From: Trichoplax adhaerens | Taxonomy: Eukaryota; Placozoa; Uniplacotomia; Trichoplacea; Trichoplacidae | DNA: 64,000 nucleotides | Reading direction: 5' to 3' | NCBI RefSeq assembly: GCF_000150275.1 | Contig: NW_002060947.1 | Coordinates: 666,695-730,694, forward strand | Shown here: positions 35,318 through 48,700 of the stretch, one piece after another | Layout: each line of letters begins with the position of its first letter | Position numbering within the stretch: position 1 is the first letter of the stretch | Translations under genes and position numbers: made by a program | The notes under the pieces: model-generated | Database searches by the model: none | Told to the model about the DNA's origin: nothing | Seen by the model: only the letters and a program-made list of their open reading frames with translations

Positions 35318-38300
35318 AAGTACTTCAAAGGCAATTTGGCTATTTTATCTATTCCTAGGATCTAAATTTTGGAGGAAGGAAAATTAGCGACTCCGCTTTA
35401 ATATCGAGAGTAATGGCAAGAGAACAAAAAATATTAATAGTTTCTCTTATGTAAGCAATCCTATTATACCTCCGTTTGAGTTATCAATAGTGATATGTTA
35501 TATTCGATGAGAAATAGTCACAAACTTATCTTAAAATTGCGAAAAGTAATAAATTTTTTGGATTGTCGTTCAATTTATGGACTATAACTCCAGCGTCGTT
35601 CCCATCAAACCAGATGAACCGACAATGATTATTGCCGATCGAATAAATCTCCAATTATAAACTCAGTAGTATTTAGCATGTACATCATCGTCACAGTTGT
35701 TAATAGATGGCATAAAATAATGATTATAGGTTAAGATACATCTACCGTTCATGCCAGAGAAAAGCCTTGTAATTAATATTTTATCAGTTAACTTGAATTT
35801 TATAAACTCAATTACCTTTGTCTATTATTAATAAATTTAGTAATATTAGCTATTCATCTTGAAATAGAACCGATAAAGATATTGTATTTATAGAGTAGCA
35901 ATTAGTTGTCCATCAACAATGGACATCAACAAATCGATTGCAATTGTCTACTGTTAAGTTAAGGTCATTTTAAATGACAATTGCCTAAGGTACAGTTAGG
36001 CTAGACGGCGATTATTATTTCTTGTTGGTTATTTATCTTAATCTACGTGCAGTAGAAGGTAAATAAAATATTTTTTACTAAAATATAAAAGAGTATTTCA
36101 TATCATCTGAGAATAACAAAGCTTAAATACAACTAATCTATCATTTTATCATGTTAACCATAGTGACGGTAATGATTATCTACTTTTAGATTATGACAAT
36201 TTCATTTCACAAGAAATTAACAGTATTGTGTTAGTGTGAGAATAATATACATATACAATATATTTGTACACGTATATTATAAACATTAACATTTTCATTA
36301 CAGGCGATAGTCGTGGTACCGGTATTTTGTTTAATACAAACCATTCACTATCATTGCCAAATAATTTAGTTGTTATTAGAATTAAATTTTGGCATATTTG
36401 AGAGTAAAATTGTACAGTAATTAATTACGCTGCCAAATTAATGATTTATGAAATTTAAACAATCCACTACATAGGGTGTTAATTCTTAGCATTAAAACTT
36501 AACTCATATTTAATAGGAGTATAAGATTGAAAGAAAGCTTTAACCGGCCACAGTTTAAATATTCCATTGACAGTATTGTATAGTTTTAGGAAATTATAAT
36601 TATATTGAAATGAGATCATTCAATGATGAAGATATCGGACAAAATGAAAATTTCTCCTACATAATTAGCAAGATACTGATTTAGGTCAACAACATAGTTT
36701 ATTGATTCAAATAAAGGAAGGATATGTTACTTTCTTTAGTATACAGTATTGAAATTTCTCATAGCCGTTGAAAAAATGTTTTAGGGACAATAATTTTTTA
36801 CATAGGCACTTTTTGAATTTTTGTATGCTTGTGTAAATTTTATATGTAAGTATGAGGGAAAATTGACAAAAAGGTTTCTTATGGCGTATAGAATATTAAA
36901 CGCTTACGAAGCGACGCTAGGTTACTTCTTTTGCCATTTATTACTCCAATCAAGATGGCTAAGTTTTTAGTTGTCGTTTACTTAAAAATTCTCGTGTGGT
37001 TTGGTAATGTAAATGAGTACATTTGTAGAGTGATTAACAGATTATCTCGTATAGTGATTATAATATTCGTTACAACTTGTAGTACGAATGTTACTACGGT
37101 AACATTTTATTCTTCAGAATTTCTAACAGACGATACAGTAATCGCAGAAGATAAAATTTGAGCGCAATAATCCATTATTAGATAGTGCTGGCGTTTCATT
37201 TAATTCATATCGAATTATTTATTACTGGTGCCTGGATATTATCAAGCCCGTAGAATTGAAAAGGAACTGATCTCTGTTATCCACAGTTGAAGTGGAGGAA
37301 TCTAGGGTTATTAATTAATGTAACTACCATCATTAGCTTTCTACGGGAGTTTTAATAAAAAGATTGAGGCTACGGTAAATCCAAATAATAAAAATACAAT
37401 TGTAATATAATTTATAATTCAAAATTATCATGTAAGTTTTGATAACACATAAGGCAAAAAATTGCGACTATTTAGTTATAACGTAAAATAGTTATACAAT
37501 TCGATTTGATAAATACAGGTGGAATAAATTGCTACCGGCCTAGAAAAGATTGATCTAATTATTTGATTTAAAAATTAAAAGCTGATTATCAATGGTTATA
37601 AGACATATGAAGTTACAGATATCATTGCCTTTTTATTGATAACTTGTATGCAGTAAATATTATGAACGTTAAACGGCTAGTAAAAGCGTATAGTTTAAAT
37701 CTTGATTCATTATTCACAGTACTGCAGTATGTATTCATATCTTTCAAGTTATTTAGAATTGATACTCTTTCATGATGAAATTCTAGTATCTTCGACAAAA
37801 TAGTTTAGCATTGTAATATCTTCTGCAAATTTATAACTGATCGACTTTATTCGTTCCATCGATATCACTGATGTATATTAGACATATCAATTTTTAAACA
37901 TGTTCTTGTATGGTAGAAAGGCCTACAATTAATAATCTCATCTGTTCTATTCAGTCCTATGGGAAGATTGCTTTATTGTAACCAGTGTGATATCCTGTGA
38001 AAATTTTTTGAGTTATTCTTAATTATTTAACGTAATTTCATCTATTGATGGAAAACAGTAATGTTGATGGATAGTTTAGTAGCGTGCCTAAATATAAACT
38101 TCCGCTTTCTCTAAACGATAGCAGCACTCAAATAAGTGTATAGCCAGTCGATGATATGTACGACCCTAATTGTGTTATTTCTGTATTAAGTATCATTACT
38201 GAAAAATGTTCTTTGTGAAATATTGAGGACATTGAAATAAGGGAACAGCCATTAATAGTAGTTCCTCTATTCATATTATCATAATTTTACAGTTTTTGCT

Positions 38301-41300
38301 AAGAAGAATAATAAGTTCCGCTATTAGTTTATATTAAGGTCAGGCCAGAAAAATTAAAAATACATAATAGACTTCAATATTTGATATCAAGTGAATTGCC
38401 TTGTCTAATTTTGAATTTTAATACTGCTGCTTTGTTTTATAATACACATTGTTGTTATAGTTTTGATGGTTTGAACAAAAATTTTTTAAATATAATTATA
38501 AGTAATTATTACTTATTTTTGAAAATTTATGTTGGACATAAGTGATTCGATAGACAATACCATTAATTGAGTGTTATTTAGCTACTGATCATAGTTGAAA
38601 ACTCTGCGGATGTTACGATTCTTTTTCTACTGATATAATTCTCTTTACATAATAAATGATTAAAGTTTTATGATAGCCCAAGGAAGTAATTAAAAATTTT
38701 CTGCTAAAACAATATGTAGCAAAATATCGTCATAGATTAACTTGAAGCTGAAAATTGTATAACTTATATTCCATTGGGCAATTTAATTGCAACTAATTAA
38801 TTTAATCGTAGAGATAAAAGATGAGTTGATTAGGAGGAATATATAAACTTAGTAACTAAATCAAAGGATGTATTAATCAAGATTGCCTTTAAATTTAGAT
38901 ACCAACAAAATATATAAATACTTACTTTAGGAATAGACATATTTTTCTAATTCATACTTCAGTAATAAGTCATCGATATCAATTTACTATATTCCAGCAA
39001 GTTATAGAAGCAGACGTTTAAATCCTCTGATTTACATACCGGTATAACACGGAAATAATTGGCACTAATAGTGACTGTGCACAATTTTTTGTTTCTAAAT
39101 TCAATAGAATGCTATCGCATTACGCAAAGAAAAATTTCTAACGGTTCGTTGTCATTAAGAATTGTTTCCGCCAAATGTGAAGAGTAAATATACATCAGGC
39201 ATAAATGTTAGCAGCGGATGAAATAAATAAAGTTAAAATCTACGACCTTAAGTTTTAATGATATTTACTGTATATTATTAGCTTAAATGATAAAATTAAT
39301 TTTTTATACATATAGAATATATGCAGCACTTCTCCGATATTAAAAGAAATAATGAGATAGAGCTAAATTGTAGTAAACCTAACTCTATAAATACCGATAA
39401 TAAAAGTGAGAGACGAATATATTTAAACATTTAATGATTAGATGTGAAACTGCTAATACTTATTTAGATTCAAAATTCTTTGAATGACAACTGAAAATCT
39501 TGGTAATAGTAAATGTGCATAGAGGTAGAATATTAGATGATCACGTTATTATGCATATTTTGGGTCTAGTCGTACTGATGGAACGCATATTTATAAGAGA
39601 GAATATGTGAATATTCTAAAATTTTATAGTTCACAAATATTTGTTACTTGGATTTAGTCAGATAAGCATTTTGTAGGCACGAATAGTATACCTTACCTCG
39701 CGGTTACACCACATGTCCAAAACCTTTGCTAGACTAATGAAATCAGCTTTAATCAAAGATAGTTTGAGAATTTACCTATATGTAATCTAGAAAATGAGCA
39801 TGTGTTCTACTAGCTGTAAATTTTAATTCAAGTTAGTATTTTACTGTAATATTACATCCTTTATAGGAGTATTAAAGTAATCTGACAGTGATGATAAACC
39901 ATTTCTGATTCATTTTCTTGTAAATCTATTAGGTTCGATTTAGATTTGTTCTATAATTACTATTTGTTTACAATATAGAAATAGGTAACAAATTCTATTT
40001 CATAGTTAACTTGATAATTGGTTTACATTTATAAATGCACGCAAAGATAATTATTGATAAATCGTTGAAATCATATCAAAATATTCGTAGTTTTAAAATT
40101 ACTTATAAACGTATTTTCATCCTACCGTGAATAATTTTATTATTAGTTAAAGGGACATTCTTGCTTCATTATATTGCTTTTCTCCTGCAAATAAGATGCT
40201 TAGATATTGTTTTATCTTAAGCTACTTGAAATTCATTATGAATGTTTGCGACAGTGTTATATACTGTATTAGAGTAGAAATATCTATGTTAGGATAATTC
40301 TGTTAGTCTGTCCTTATTTAGTTAACTTCTAATTTGGATATACTATGTTTTAATATAGCACTAACTTTTTATGACAGTGACACATGTGCACATTCTGAAA
40401 TTAATAGTTATAATAGGCAATGCAAATCATCTACTTACAGTTCGAATCATTGTGATTGTAACTTACTTATGGTAGATTGTAAATTATCGTGGAAATGTTC
40501 CGTGATAGGATATATCGTAATCTGACTATTCTGTATTAGTCATCAGATATCTATGTTCGTAAATACTGTTGTCTACAAGTTAATCGTACTAACTATGACT
40601 CATGAACTATTGAGGAAGAGCATATATAAATGCAGTATATCGTGCAATAAAGTGGATTCTCATACTTAGTGTTTAACGTAAAATACGAGGCGTTTAAGTC
40701 TTTGTGTAGTCTGCTAGTAGAGCAAAAGTGTTTCTGATAGTGCAGATATCGTTCCTTGATACGTGGTTCAAGGAACTGACTTATTGATCGTACATTACGT
40801 TATCTTGTTGCAAAGCTGTTTTGTGACAATGTTGTACTAAGTTTAAAAATTTCTGCAAATAAAAAATAATCAATTCAACTGAAAAGTGATTCTAATGAGA
40901 ATAATTCATCTTAAAATGGTTTAAATAGATTTCATTCGAGCGACATGATAATTTTAAGGTCTGCCGTATCGATTTTGATAAAAAGTCATACAGTGATAAT
41001 GAATTACACTAATCTCTGTTATAGCATTGTCATTTACTTTTTAAATAGTTAAAAAATAGCTCTGACTCCGTAGGTATTTCAGATCCTTGTACATGGATAA
41101 TGTTGTACTTTGAATATTCTTTATACGTATATAGCAATCACTAAAGTTTTTTAAAATATAAACAATGGATACCACTCTATTCGATACTGGTATACTAAAT
41201 TTTAGAATTTCTTCATTAAGTTAGATTATTTATATAAATTGCTATCAGTACGGCATTTTAAATGTGTCATAGTTGGAGTTATGTAGATTTTAAAAATTTG

Positions 41301-44300
41301 ATAAGTACGATACTGTCTAGATACCGAGTAAGTTGTATATATATATTATTACTTATTTAGGGATGCTTTGATAAATATTCCATAAATTGTTAGTTTATGA
41401 TCATTACTACCTAGTCTGTTAGTAAAATGAAATATAGATTTTAAATAAGTTAAGAGTGCCAATAGTTCACTAATAATAATATTTACTGTAGTTTCTTTAG
41501 TGTTTACTTCTAAATACGGTATAGTCCATATTTAGTGAAAGGTTAATTTCCACTAGACTGGAATATAACTCTAAATATGCTTAACTTATCTTTAACAATT
41601 TACACTATGGTAATCTCTTAGACTCTAGCTAGATTATACCGTAGCATTACCCTTACATAGAAGTAAAATATTATTATGGATCATCCGTAAGTATAAGTAA
41701 TTTCCTCCTGCTGTGCTCTTAACATTATAAAAGCTATCTTCTTTCACCTATCTCATTAGTTAGTTGTGGTAGTTACACGGTAATTTTGCACGCTTTACCT
41801 ATTCTACACTACTATAGTTATTCGACTAGTCACGTCGTTACTCGCATGATAATCTTACACGATTATCCTCTTACACTAGCTCAATAAAGATTACTCTTCC
41901 GTTAATTATTCTATTGTACTTTATTGGGGCTAATGCCGAACTCTCAACCTTTCGAAACATCACAGTTTCCTTTAAAATAAAATACGAGCTAATAGTAATC
42001 ATAAACTAGTTCAATTCTATTTGAAGGATTAGAAAGAGCTCAATATTGTTCAAATGAATTACAGAAAATAAGTATGCATATTCAAGTTAGCATCCCAACA
42101 CCAACTCTGACAGTTTTAAGAAAGAATCACAGATGGAAATGATAATGCCATATTGCACCCTATAGCATTTACATCAAGATTCATTATCCTATAAATTCTT
42201 TAATATTCAACTAAAACTTACTAATGAATTATTTAAAGTTGAACAATGATATAAAAGATCCCCAATATAATTGTTTTTAAATAATTAATGCCTTTAATAA
42301 TGATATGGCGAGATATTAGATTGGTAAACGAGTGCTGTTAATTAAATAAAAGTATATGCTACCAGACTTTGACCTCCTAGACTTCTATAAGAGTAATTAC
42401 TCATTATAGTCATGGTTTGTACGATTTAGCCATTTTTTACACGATCGGACGCAAGTTATTATTACGGAAATAAGCAAACCAGAAAGAAGTAATTGCCAAA
42501 GTTTATCGTTTGTAATATATGCGATTAAATGTGATTATGACCTATCATAAAATTTCAAATTTGTGGAAAATTAGAACTTTATCAGATCTTTATTTAAATA
42601 CTCTTCGTAGCTTTCGCAGCTAAAATCTACATATCAATATCGTCCCCTATTTTAAATTTAGTCAGATTATTGTTTGCAACAACATTTACAGACGATCATC
42701 TATAATCCAATTTTGTTACTGCTAAGTACTTAAGTTGACACTATTTCTACCAGCGAAAGTACGATAAACTAATCATATTCTAATATATGAGCTACATGTA
42801 ATGAAGATTTATATTTAGTATTCTGCTTCATAGAGAATTTCTTTGTATTTGGTAGATTTAATGATGAACTGTAACGTAATTTAACATTTTAATGTAATAG
42901 CTCGTAAATAATATCTAAATAAGTTTAGATGGTAGTGGATGGATTATGCCAACCAGTATAATGTTATACTTGTTTGCAAGACTCACCGATTACTGTAAGC
43001 GGCTTGATAGATAAAATATAATAAATAAATCGGTATTATCCACAATCTCCGCCTTGTTTCAAAGTGTCCCAATTACAGTGCAATTTAGTAATAACAACGC
43101 TAAATTATGATATACATATCTATTTTTAACTCTGGTATCAATAGTGACTTATCATCTAACTGTACGTTTATGGTCATCTGTACTCTAGTACAGAATCTTC
43201 AATGACAGGCTATGGCTTTCAACTTTTAAATATACTTTATGATAAATATAGAATCCAGGCTACCGAATATCATATTAACCATGGCTAATAATCTACAATC
43301 AGCAATACTAAGTTACGCTACATCTTTTTAGAATAAGATTTATCTGTATGGCTATTCATATTTTCTCTACTACCGACCGTAATTGACCATGCTGAGATGC
43401 TGCCATTTCATATAAAATTCTCAATATTCCACCAAAAATAGATTTTTATTGCAAATAATTTTTTCTGAAATTTAGGAAAATTTAAAGTTTTATAATGATA
43501 ATAAAGTGATCGCCTTTCATCTATTCAATTCAGAGTCAAGAAGTTAACAAGAAGTCACACTAATTCTGGCAGGAAGTAAATAAATATTAAACCCATGCAG
43601 GATTCTTAATGTAAAATAATTAATGTAGTGTCTGCTAATAAGTTAGTTGATGTGCCATAAAATTCGTACAGAATTAAATTAGTGCTTAACTAGTTATATT
43701 GCGTTGATATTACATTATTACTTTTATATGGCTAATTATAGCTTTTATAATTATAAATAAACACAGCAGAATGTTAAAAATCTAGAGTGACCCTATTTGT
43801 TATGTATAGAGAGTCACAAACGATAAATGCTTTCAAAACAGAAATGACAACGATTAAAAATAAACAATGGAGAAAATAATATATTGCAGTCACATTTCTA
43901 AGAAAATAATTAAGTTTCTCGTATTCAGTTTCATACTAACAGACATCAAGCCGATTCTGCCGAGAACATAGCAGAGATTATTCATTGTAGCAGGATAGAA
44001 ATCGGAAAGTATTATTACTTAAATGCAGTCGCATAGCATAATATAAGGTATTCCAAAGGCTATAATTCATTTTCGCTTCTGTATTTACTTGTAGCTAAAA
44101 ATTCACCTGCTAGTATTATAGTAAAATGTGATTAACTTATATTACCAATTGCTGAAATTAAATTGTATAATTAAATTTTATTCATTACAATATAATTACA
44201 CTTTCAATTATTACTTTTGGCTTCAGCAGTAAGCCCTATTTAATTAAATTAAAATCTATTGTAATCAATTTTCTCCACACTTGTCTACTAGCATCGAGCT

Positions 44301-45286
44301 ACTAATGCCAAAGATCAAATTTTAGGGGTAAATGCTTCAATAGAAAAGGATTTATTATGCAATAGAAGTAGAAATAGTGTCTTTTAAAGTATTAGGATCA
44401 AGAAATTCATCTGATAAAACTAAAATCTATCTTATTCTCTTGAGAACTTATTTCTACAGCTCAGGCCATCAGTATGAATAGAATTCGTAATATCTTTATT
44501 AGCAATCAATCTGAATCTTTTATAGTGCTAAACAAGATGTTTCTGTAGGTATTGGCTTAACTAACATTTTGATAACCCATAGAAACACTACCTTACCAAA
44601 TTTATATTTTGCAGTTACAAGTAAATAGGAATCATCAAGCAGCAGAATCGTGTAACATTTACTATACTGTGTGCTCTAATATTTTTAATTCTTTTTGACT
44701 TATCATGTATGCCATGTTAACTATATTATCAGCTGTCATTACAGTAACATATTGTTCTATTTTATTACTTCCATATTGTAAGAAATTCTTATATTTTGGT
44801 TGTTCTAATGATAGCATTAGCTATGGCTACGGAAAATCATTGTAAACCTTAGCTTATCTTGGGAATGAACGAAATATTGCAATGAGGTAGGCAGCATAGA
44901 AATTTTTACTTCTAACTAGACTCTAGAGAAATAAGTATAACTTTGTTCTATCTGAACACAATTGACTGCCAGTAATATTTTTACTAAATGAAAGTTAATT
45001 TAAAAGCTATCTTTTTATTATACTAGAATTAAAATCTCAGCTAATGCTCAAATCTAAAGAACAAATACCGATAATAATTCGTCAATATCTACGTAAAATC
45101 TTTTTGGCTTATTCTAATAGTGTACCTCTGTATCTCACTTACCATATCAAGCAACTTAAGATATTGATTCCATGATAACTTCAGATTTAGTGGGCAAGAC
45201 ATTTAAAGATAAATCTTGACCATCCTATAAATTTATTTTATTTCCGTTGTTAATAAATTAATTCAAATCGAATGATTGTGAGTTAC
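35318..45286. other. 10-kb intergenic region, no gene seen
   Basis: Lies between the second rhodopsin-like receptor (its 5' side) and the 3' end of the adhesion receptor gene. It is AT-rich with stops in all frames. Short plus-strand frames at 36931-37161 and 40334-40525 show no domain. Further 3' exons or the 3' untranslated region of the adhesion receptor probably occupy the last few hundred bases (around 45.0-45.3 kb on the minus strand), but I cannot place the stop codon with confidence. No transposon, tRNA or satellite was recognised. Confidence 0.45.
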
Positions 45287-45710
45287 CTTAAAACTCTATT
45301 TTGCATCTGTTTAGAATTAAGATTCGTATTTAATCGGCTACTAAGGACAATTAAGAATACCTGAAGATAAATGTTATGCTCTATTTCTGTGGTTTCAACA
45401 AAGCTTCGATTGGGATTTGGATCATTCTCATCTCTAAATGAACGCCTGGACCAACTACAAAGCCAATAGTTACAGGTCAACATTTGAGCATAAAATATCG
45501 ATACGTATAATGGTTACAAGATTAAATTGATACATCAAATTCAAATTCAGCTATTTTAACTAAGTTTGTACTGTCAATAGTTAACCTTTCTAATATATTT
45601 TACATCAATGTAGCTATCTCATAATGATTTTTTGGAAGCTTTAACTTACCGCAGTTTATGGCGAAGGCCTGTACTAGCAGTCAATTGGACAGTACTATCG
45701 CGGTCATTTT
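45287..45710 (-). other. Cytoplasmic tail exons of the adhesion receptor (3' end unresolved)
   Basis: One tail exon near 45654-45705 encodes NDRDSTVQLTASTGLRHKLR and ends in phase 2 at GTAAGT. The next, 45361-45454, continues in frame (WSRRSFRDENDPNPNRSFV, then IEHNIYLQ) and ends at GTATTC in phase 0. A possible mini-exon of about 20 nt (MQNRVLR) lies at 45288-45307 between a TTCTAAACAG acceptor and a GTAACT donor. A stop might then lie near 45045 (FEH-stop), but this is weak. No PDZ ligand or other named motif is visible. Confidence 0.6.
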
Positions 45711-48700
45711 TTCTATGTTGGGAGGGAACTTATATGCTTGATAAATCTGCAAGAGCGTGTCAGACGTAACTATATTTAATGACTTTATAAAAGATGAGTG
45801 AAGGCTTTTCAAAGAAATTTGTTTATTAAAGAATCTATGTTGACATTGTTATAATATACTATGTATATAGAAAATAACTTGTAGAATCAACATTTATTAT
45901 TTTACTATACGTATAGCTGGACTTGCCTTATCGTTTTTAATAACTAGGAAAAAGATACTTGCAAGGCCCTATAAATTTTTGAATACAAGAAATTTAAGTG
46001 TAATTAACAGCACTGAAATATGACGTAAATTGAAATAGATTTAACAGATTAAATTTCATGCCCTGATTAGACGGTTAATAATAATATAATAAAGCGAAAT
46101 ACTATCTATATACCCGAAAGTAGATATTAAAATCGTTCTTAGCAAGTATGTAAGAAAAATTACCTGTAGAATTGAGAAAATTGCAAATAGGTATTGCAGT
46201 GCAATTTGATTAAAGATTATCATAGTTGTAAAGAAGGCCCAGCCAAAGGTTAATAGCGGTAGCAAGAATAAGTTTGCGGTAACTGTGTTGCTGTTTATTT
46301 TGATTATGCAAAGTGAAAAATGTGTAATCAAATATTTTTAATATTAATGATTCTTCAATATTAGTGGTACTCTGCTTACTCATATTAATGCTAAAGCGTC
46401 TTAATAATGCAGTAGATTGACTTATTAAATAAAGATCACGGATAGTTGTGCGAATGGTTATACCTTATTGTAAGAAGCTGGTCATCGTATAAACTGTGCG
46501 TTATTTTTTGGTTATTCCGTAAAATTCTGAGTGATGCCACCAAAAGCCAGATGTTGATCTAGTAAAGCAAAAGCATTTTATCATTCAAATGTAAAGCTGT
46601 GTTACATGCTTTTTAATTTGATTGTGTAGGTGCAAGGTCAAATAGGAGCTAGGCAATCCTTTAATATTCAGATATTGATGAAAGAACTAGCTTCTATCAG
46701 AGCATGAAGGAACCGAATTAGAAAAATTGGCCAAAAGTATCTTTGATATTTCTTACTAAAGCCATAATTAGAGCAGGAATTGCAAACGCTAGAACTACAG
46801 GAGGATCTGCAGTTGGCCAACAGCTAAAGAAATATAAATTTTAGCATTACGATTTTCATAATGTACTTAATGTTTCGGATTTATTTTATAGTTCTTTTTC
46901 AACTAAAGTATCAGCAGTAGATCAGCTTACACATTCTTGCTCAAATAATTATTCAAGCCGTATTGCTTGATGACGTAGGCAGCTGTTGTAGTAACAATGG
47001 CAGCTGGAATTACTGGAAGAGGAAAAATTCGTCCGTTACTTATATGGCATTATGGGAATGTGATAGCTACATTTAGATTGCAAAGATAGTTCTATTTGCC
47101 TTTCATCATTTTAGGCTCTGCTGATTGCGACGATAGATTTTCGAAGATATTATATCTTAAAATATTTTACGACTTACTAAACTATTTGCATAGAATATAG
47201 CAGTTATTTTAGTTTCTATTCATCGGGTCTTGAAATCTCTTTTTATACGTTAACTATGATCATGTTTAAAACGATTCGTGAATGATGTCGATTTATTCAT
47301 ACGTACAAATAAACTGTAAAATTATGTGGCGGTCTATAAACGTATAATAAATCAAAATCTCAAATCCAACAGTGAAAATTTCGGCATAATGCACACTGTA
47401 ACACTAGAATGAAACTAAACTAGTAATACTTTAATTCACTTACAGTAAGCCGTTGCCATATAAAATACATTTGACACCTTGGATACTGATGAGTTCACCA
47501 ATTTTCGATAGACGTGAATACTCTGTTGTAATTGGAGCATGAAAGCTGCTAGTACTGTGAAATGCAGTACTATAGCCACCCCAGCGCAGACAGCCTATAC
47601 AGAAAACGGAAAATTTTAGGGCATGAATTAATTTCCAAGCTTCTGTATTGAGAGACTAGCAATAGTAAGGAATTAGTGCCATATTTCACCTGTGACTGTA
47701 CATGCGTAATACCGGTAACAACCATTAAATTTGACAGAATTATATTAACTACAAAGTTGACACTAATTAATGTAAATAAGCTTTGAAGAGACCTAGGAAA
47801 TAGACGAATAAACAAATTTAAGCTATGCCGTTACGGCAATATCATTCCCAAATTTTTATATGATATTGCGTAGATTATAGATTTACTTTGATTGCATTTC
47901 TAATCTACTTATTTGAATACTATAATATATCATCTATTAAAATATTATACAAATTGATCTATACATAAAATAACAAATTATCATAATAATTAGTTATGAT
48001 GCTATTTTTGATGCTCACACCTCCAGTATATCAAGTACGGGATTAAGATTAGGAGTAGAGAAAGGACGACAAATCCACAGCCAATATAAGTAATAATTTC
48101 TAATTTCAAATCGCTAACCGGTAGCTAAATAAGTCAAAAATTTTGTAATAAATATTTTTGCTTTCATAGAATTAAAATATCTTCTGCTACTTACTATTCT
48201 TATAATGTAGTAATTGAAATTAAAATTAATGACGCAACTTTCATAAATACAGGCTGGAAGTGGTTACTATATCTTAAAGGATTCATATCATGATAGAACT
48301 TACAGTTGTTGGAACCGACCGTATCAAAGTTGTAAAGGTAGTCGTATGATTGCAATAGCAAACAGTGGAGTTAGCACTGGAGTTTGATCCCACCCAACAG
48401 CCAGAACTTAGCCATCCCCAGCCACTGCAATTAAGAATTAACATTAATCCCACAATTGGTTGTATTTAAGGATCAAGGAGTGCACAGAAACTGATCGTTA
48501 GTAGCATACTAAAATCTAGCCAGCTACAATCTCTTTCAATTTGTAAGAAGTTAAATTTTTCTTGTAATGCTATTTTATTGATATATTATTGTAATATATA
48601 CTTTAATATTTACTTTCTTACGATTTCTAGGACATTACCTTGATGAGGATCCCCAGAATGTGCACATGCGCTGGATAGTATTATTTTGGTTGAGAATGGG

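Noticed and set aside
36931-37161. 76-codon plus-strand hydrophobic frame
   Set aside because: It could be read as a small membrane protein, but it has no family resemblance, no supporting neighbours, and the composition is expected from AT-rich sequence.
45030-45070. Possible last coding exon (FEH-stop) of the adhesion receptor
   Set aside because: The phase fits after the mini-exon, but four codons behind a CTTTAG acceptor occur often by chance in this AT-rich DNA.
17631-45286. tRNA or snRNA genes in the intergenic regions
   Set aside because: I looked for B-box-like GGTTCGAATC and cloverleaf pairing on both strands. Isolated GTTCGAAT words (about 31507, 40440) lack matching A-box and acceptor stems.
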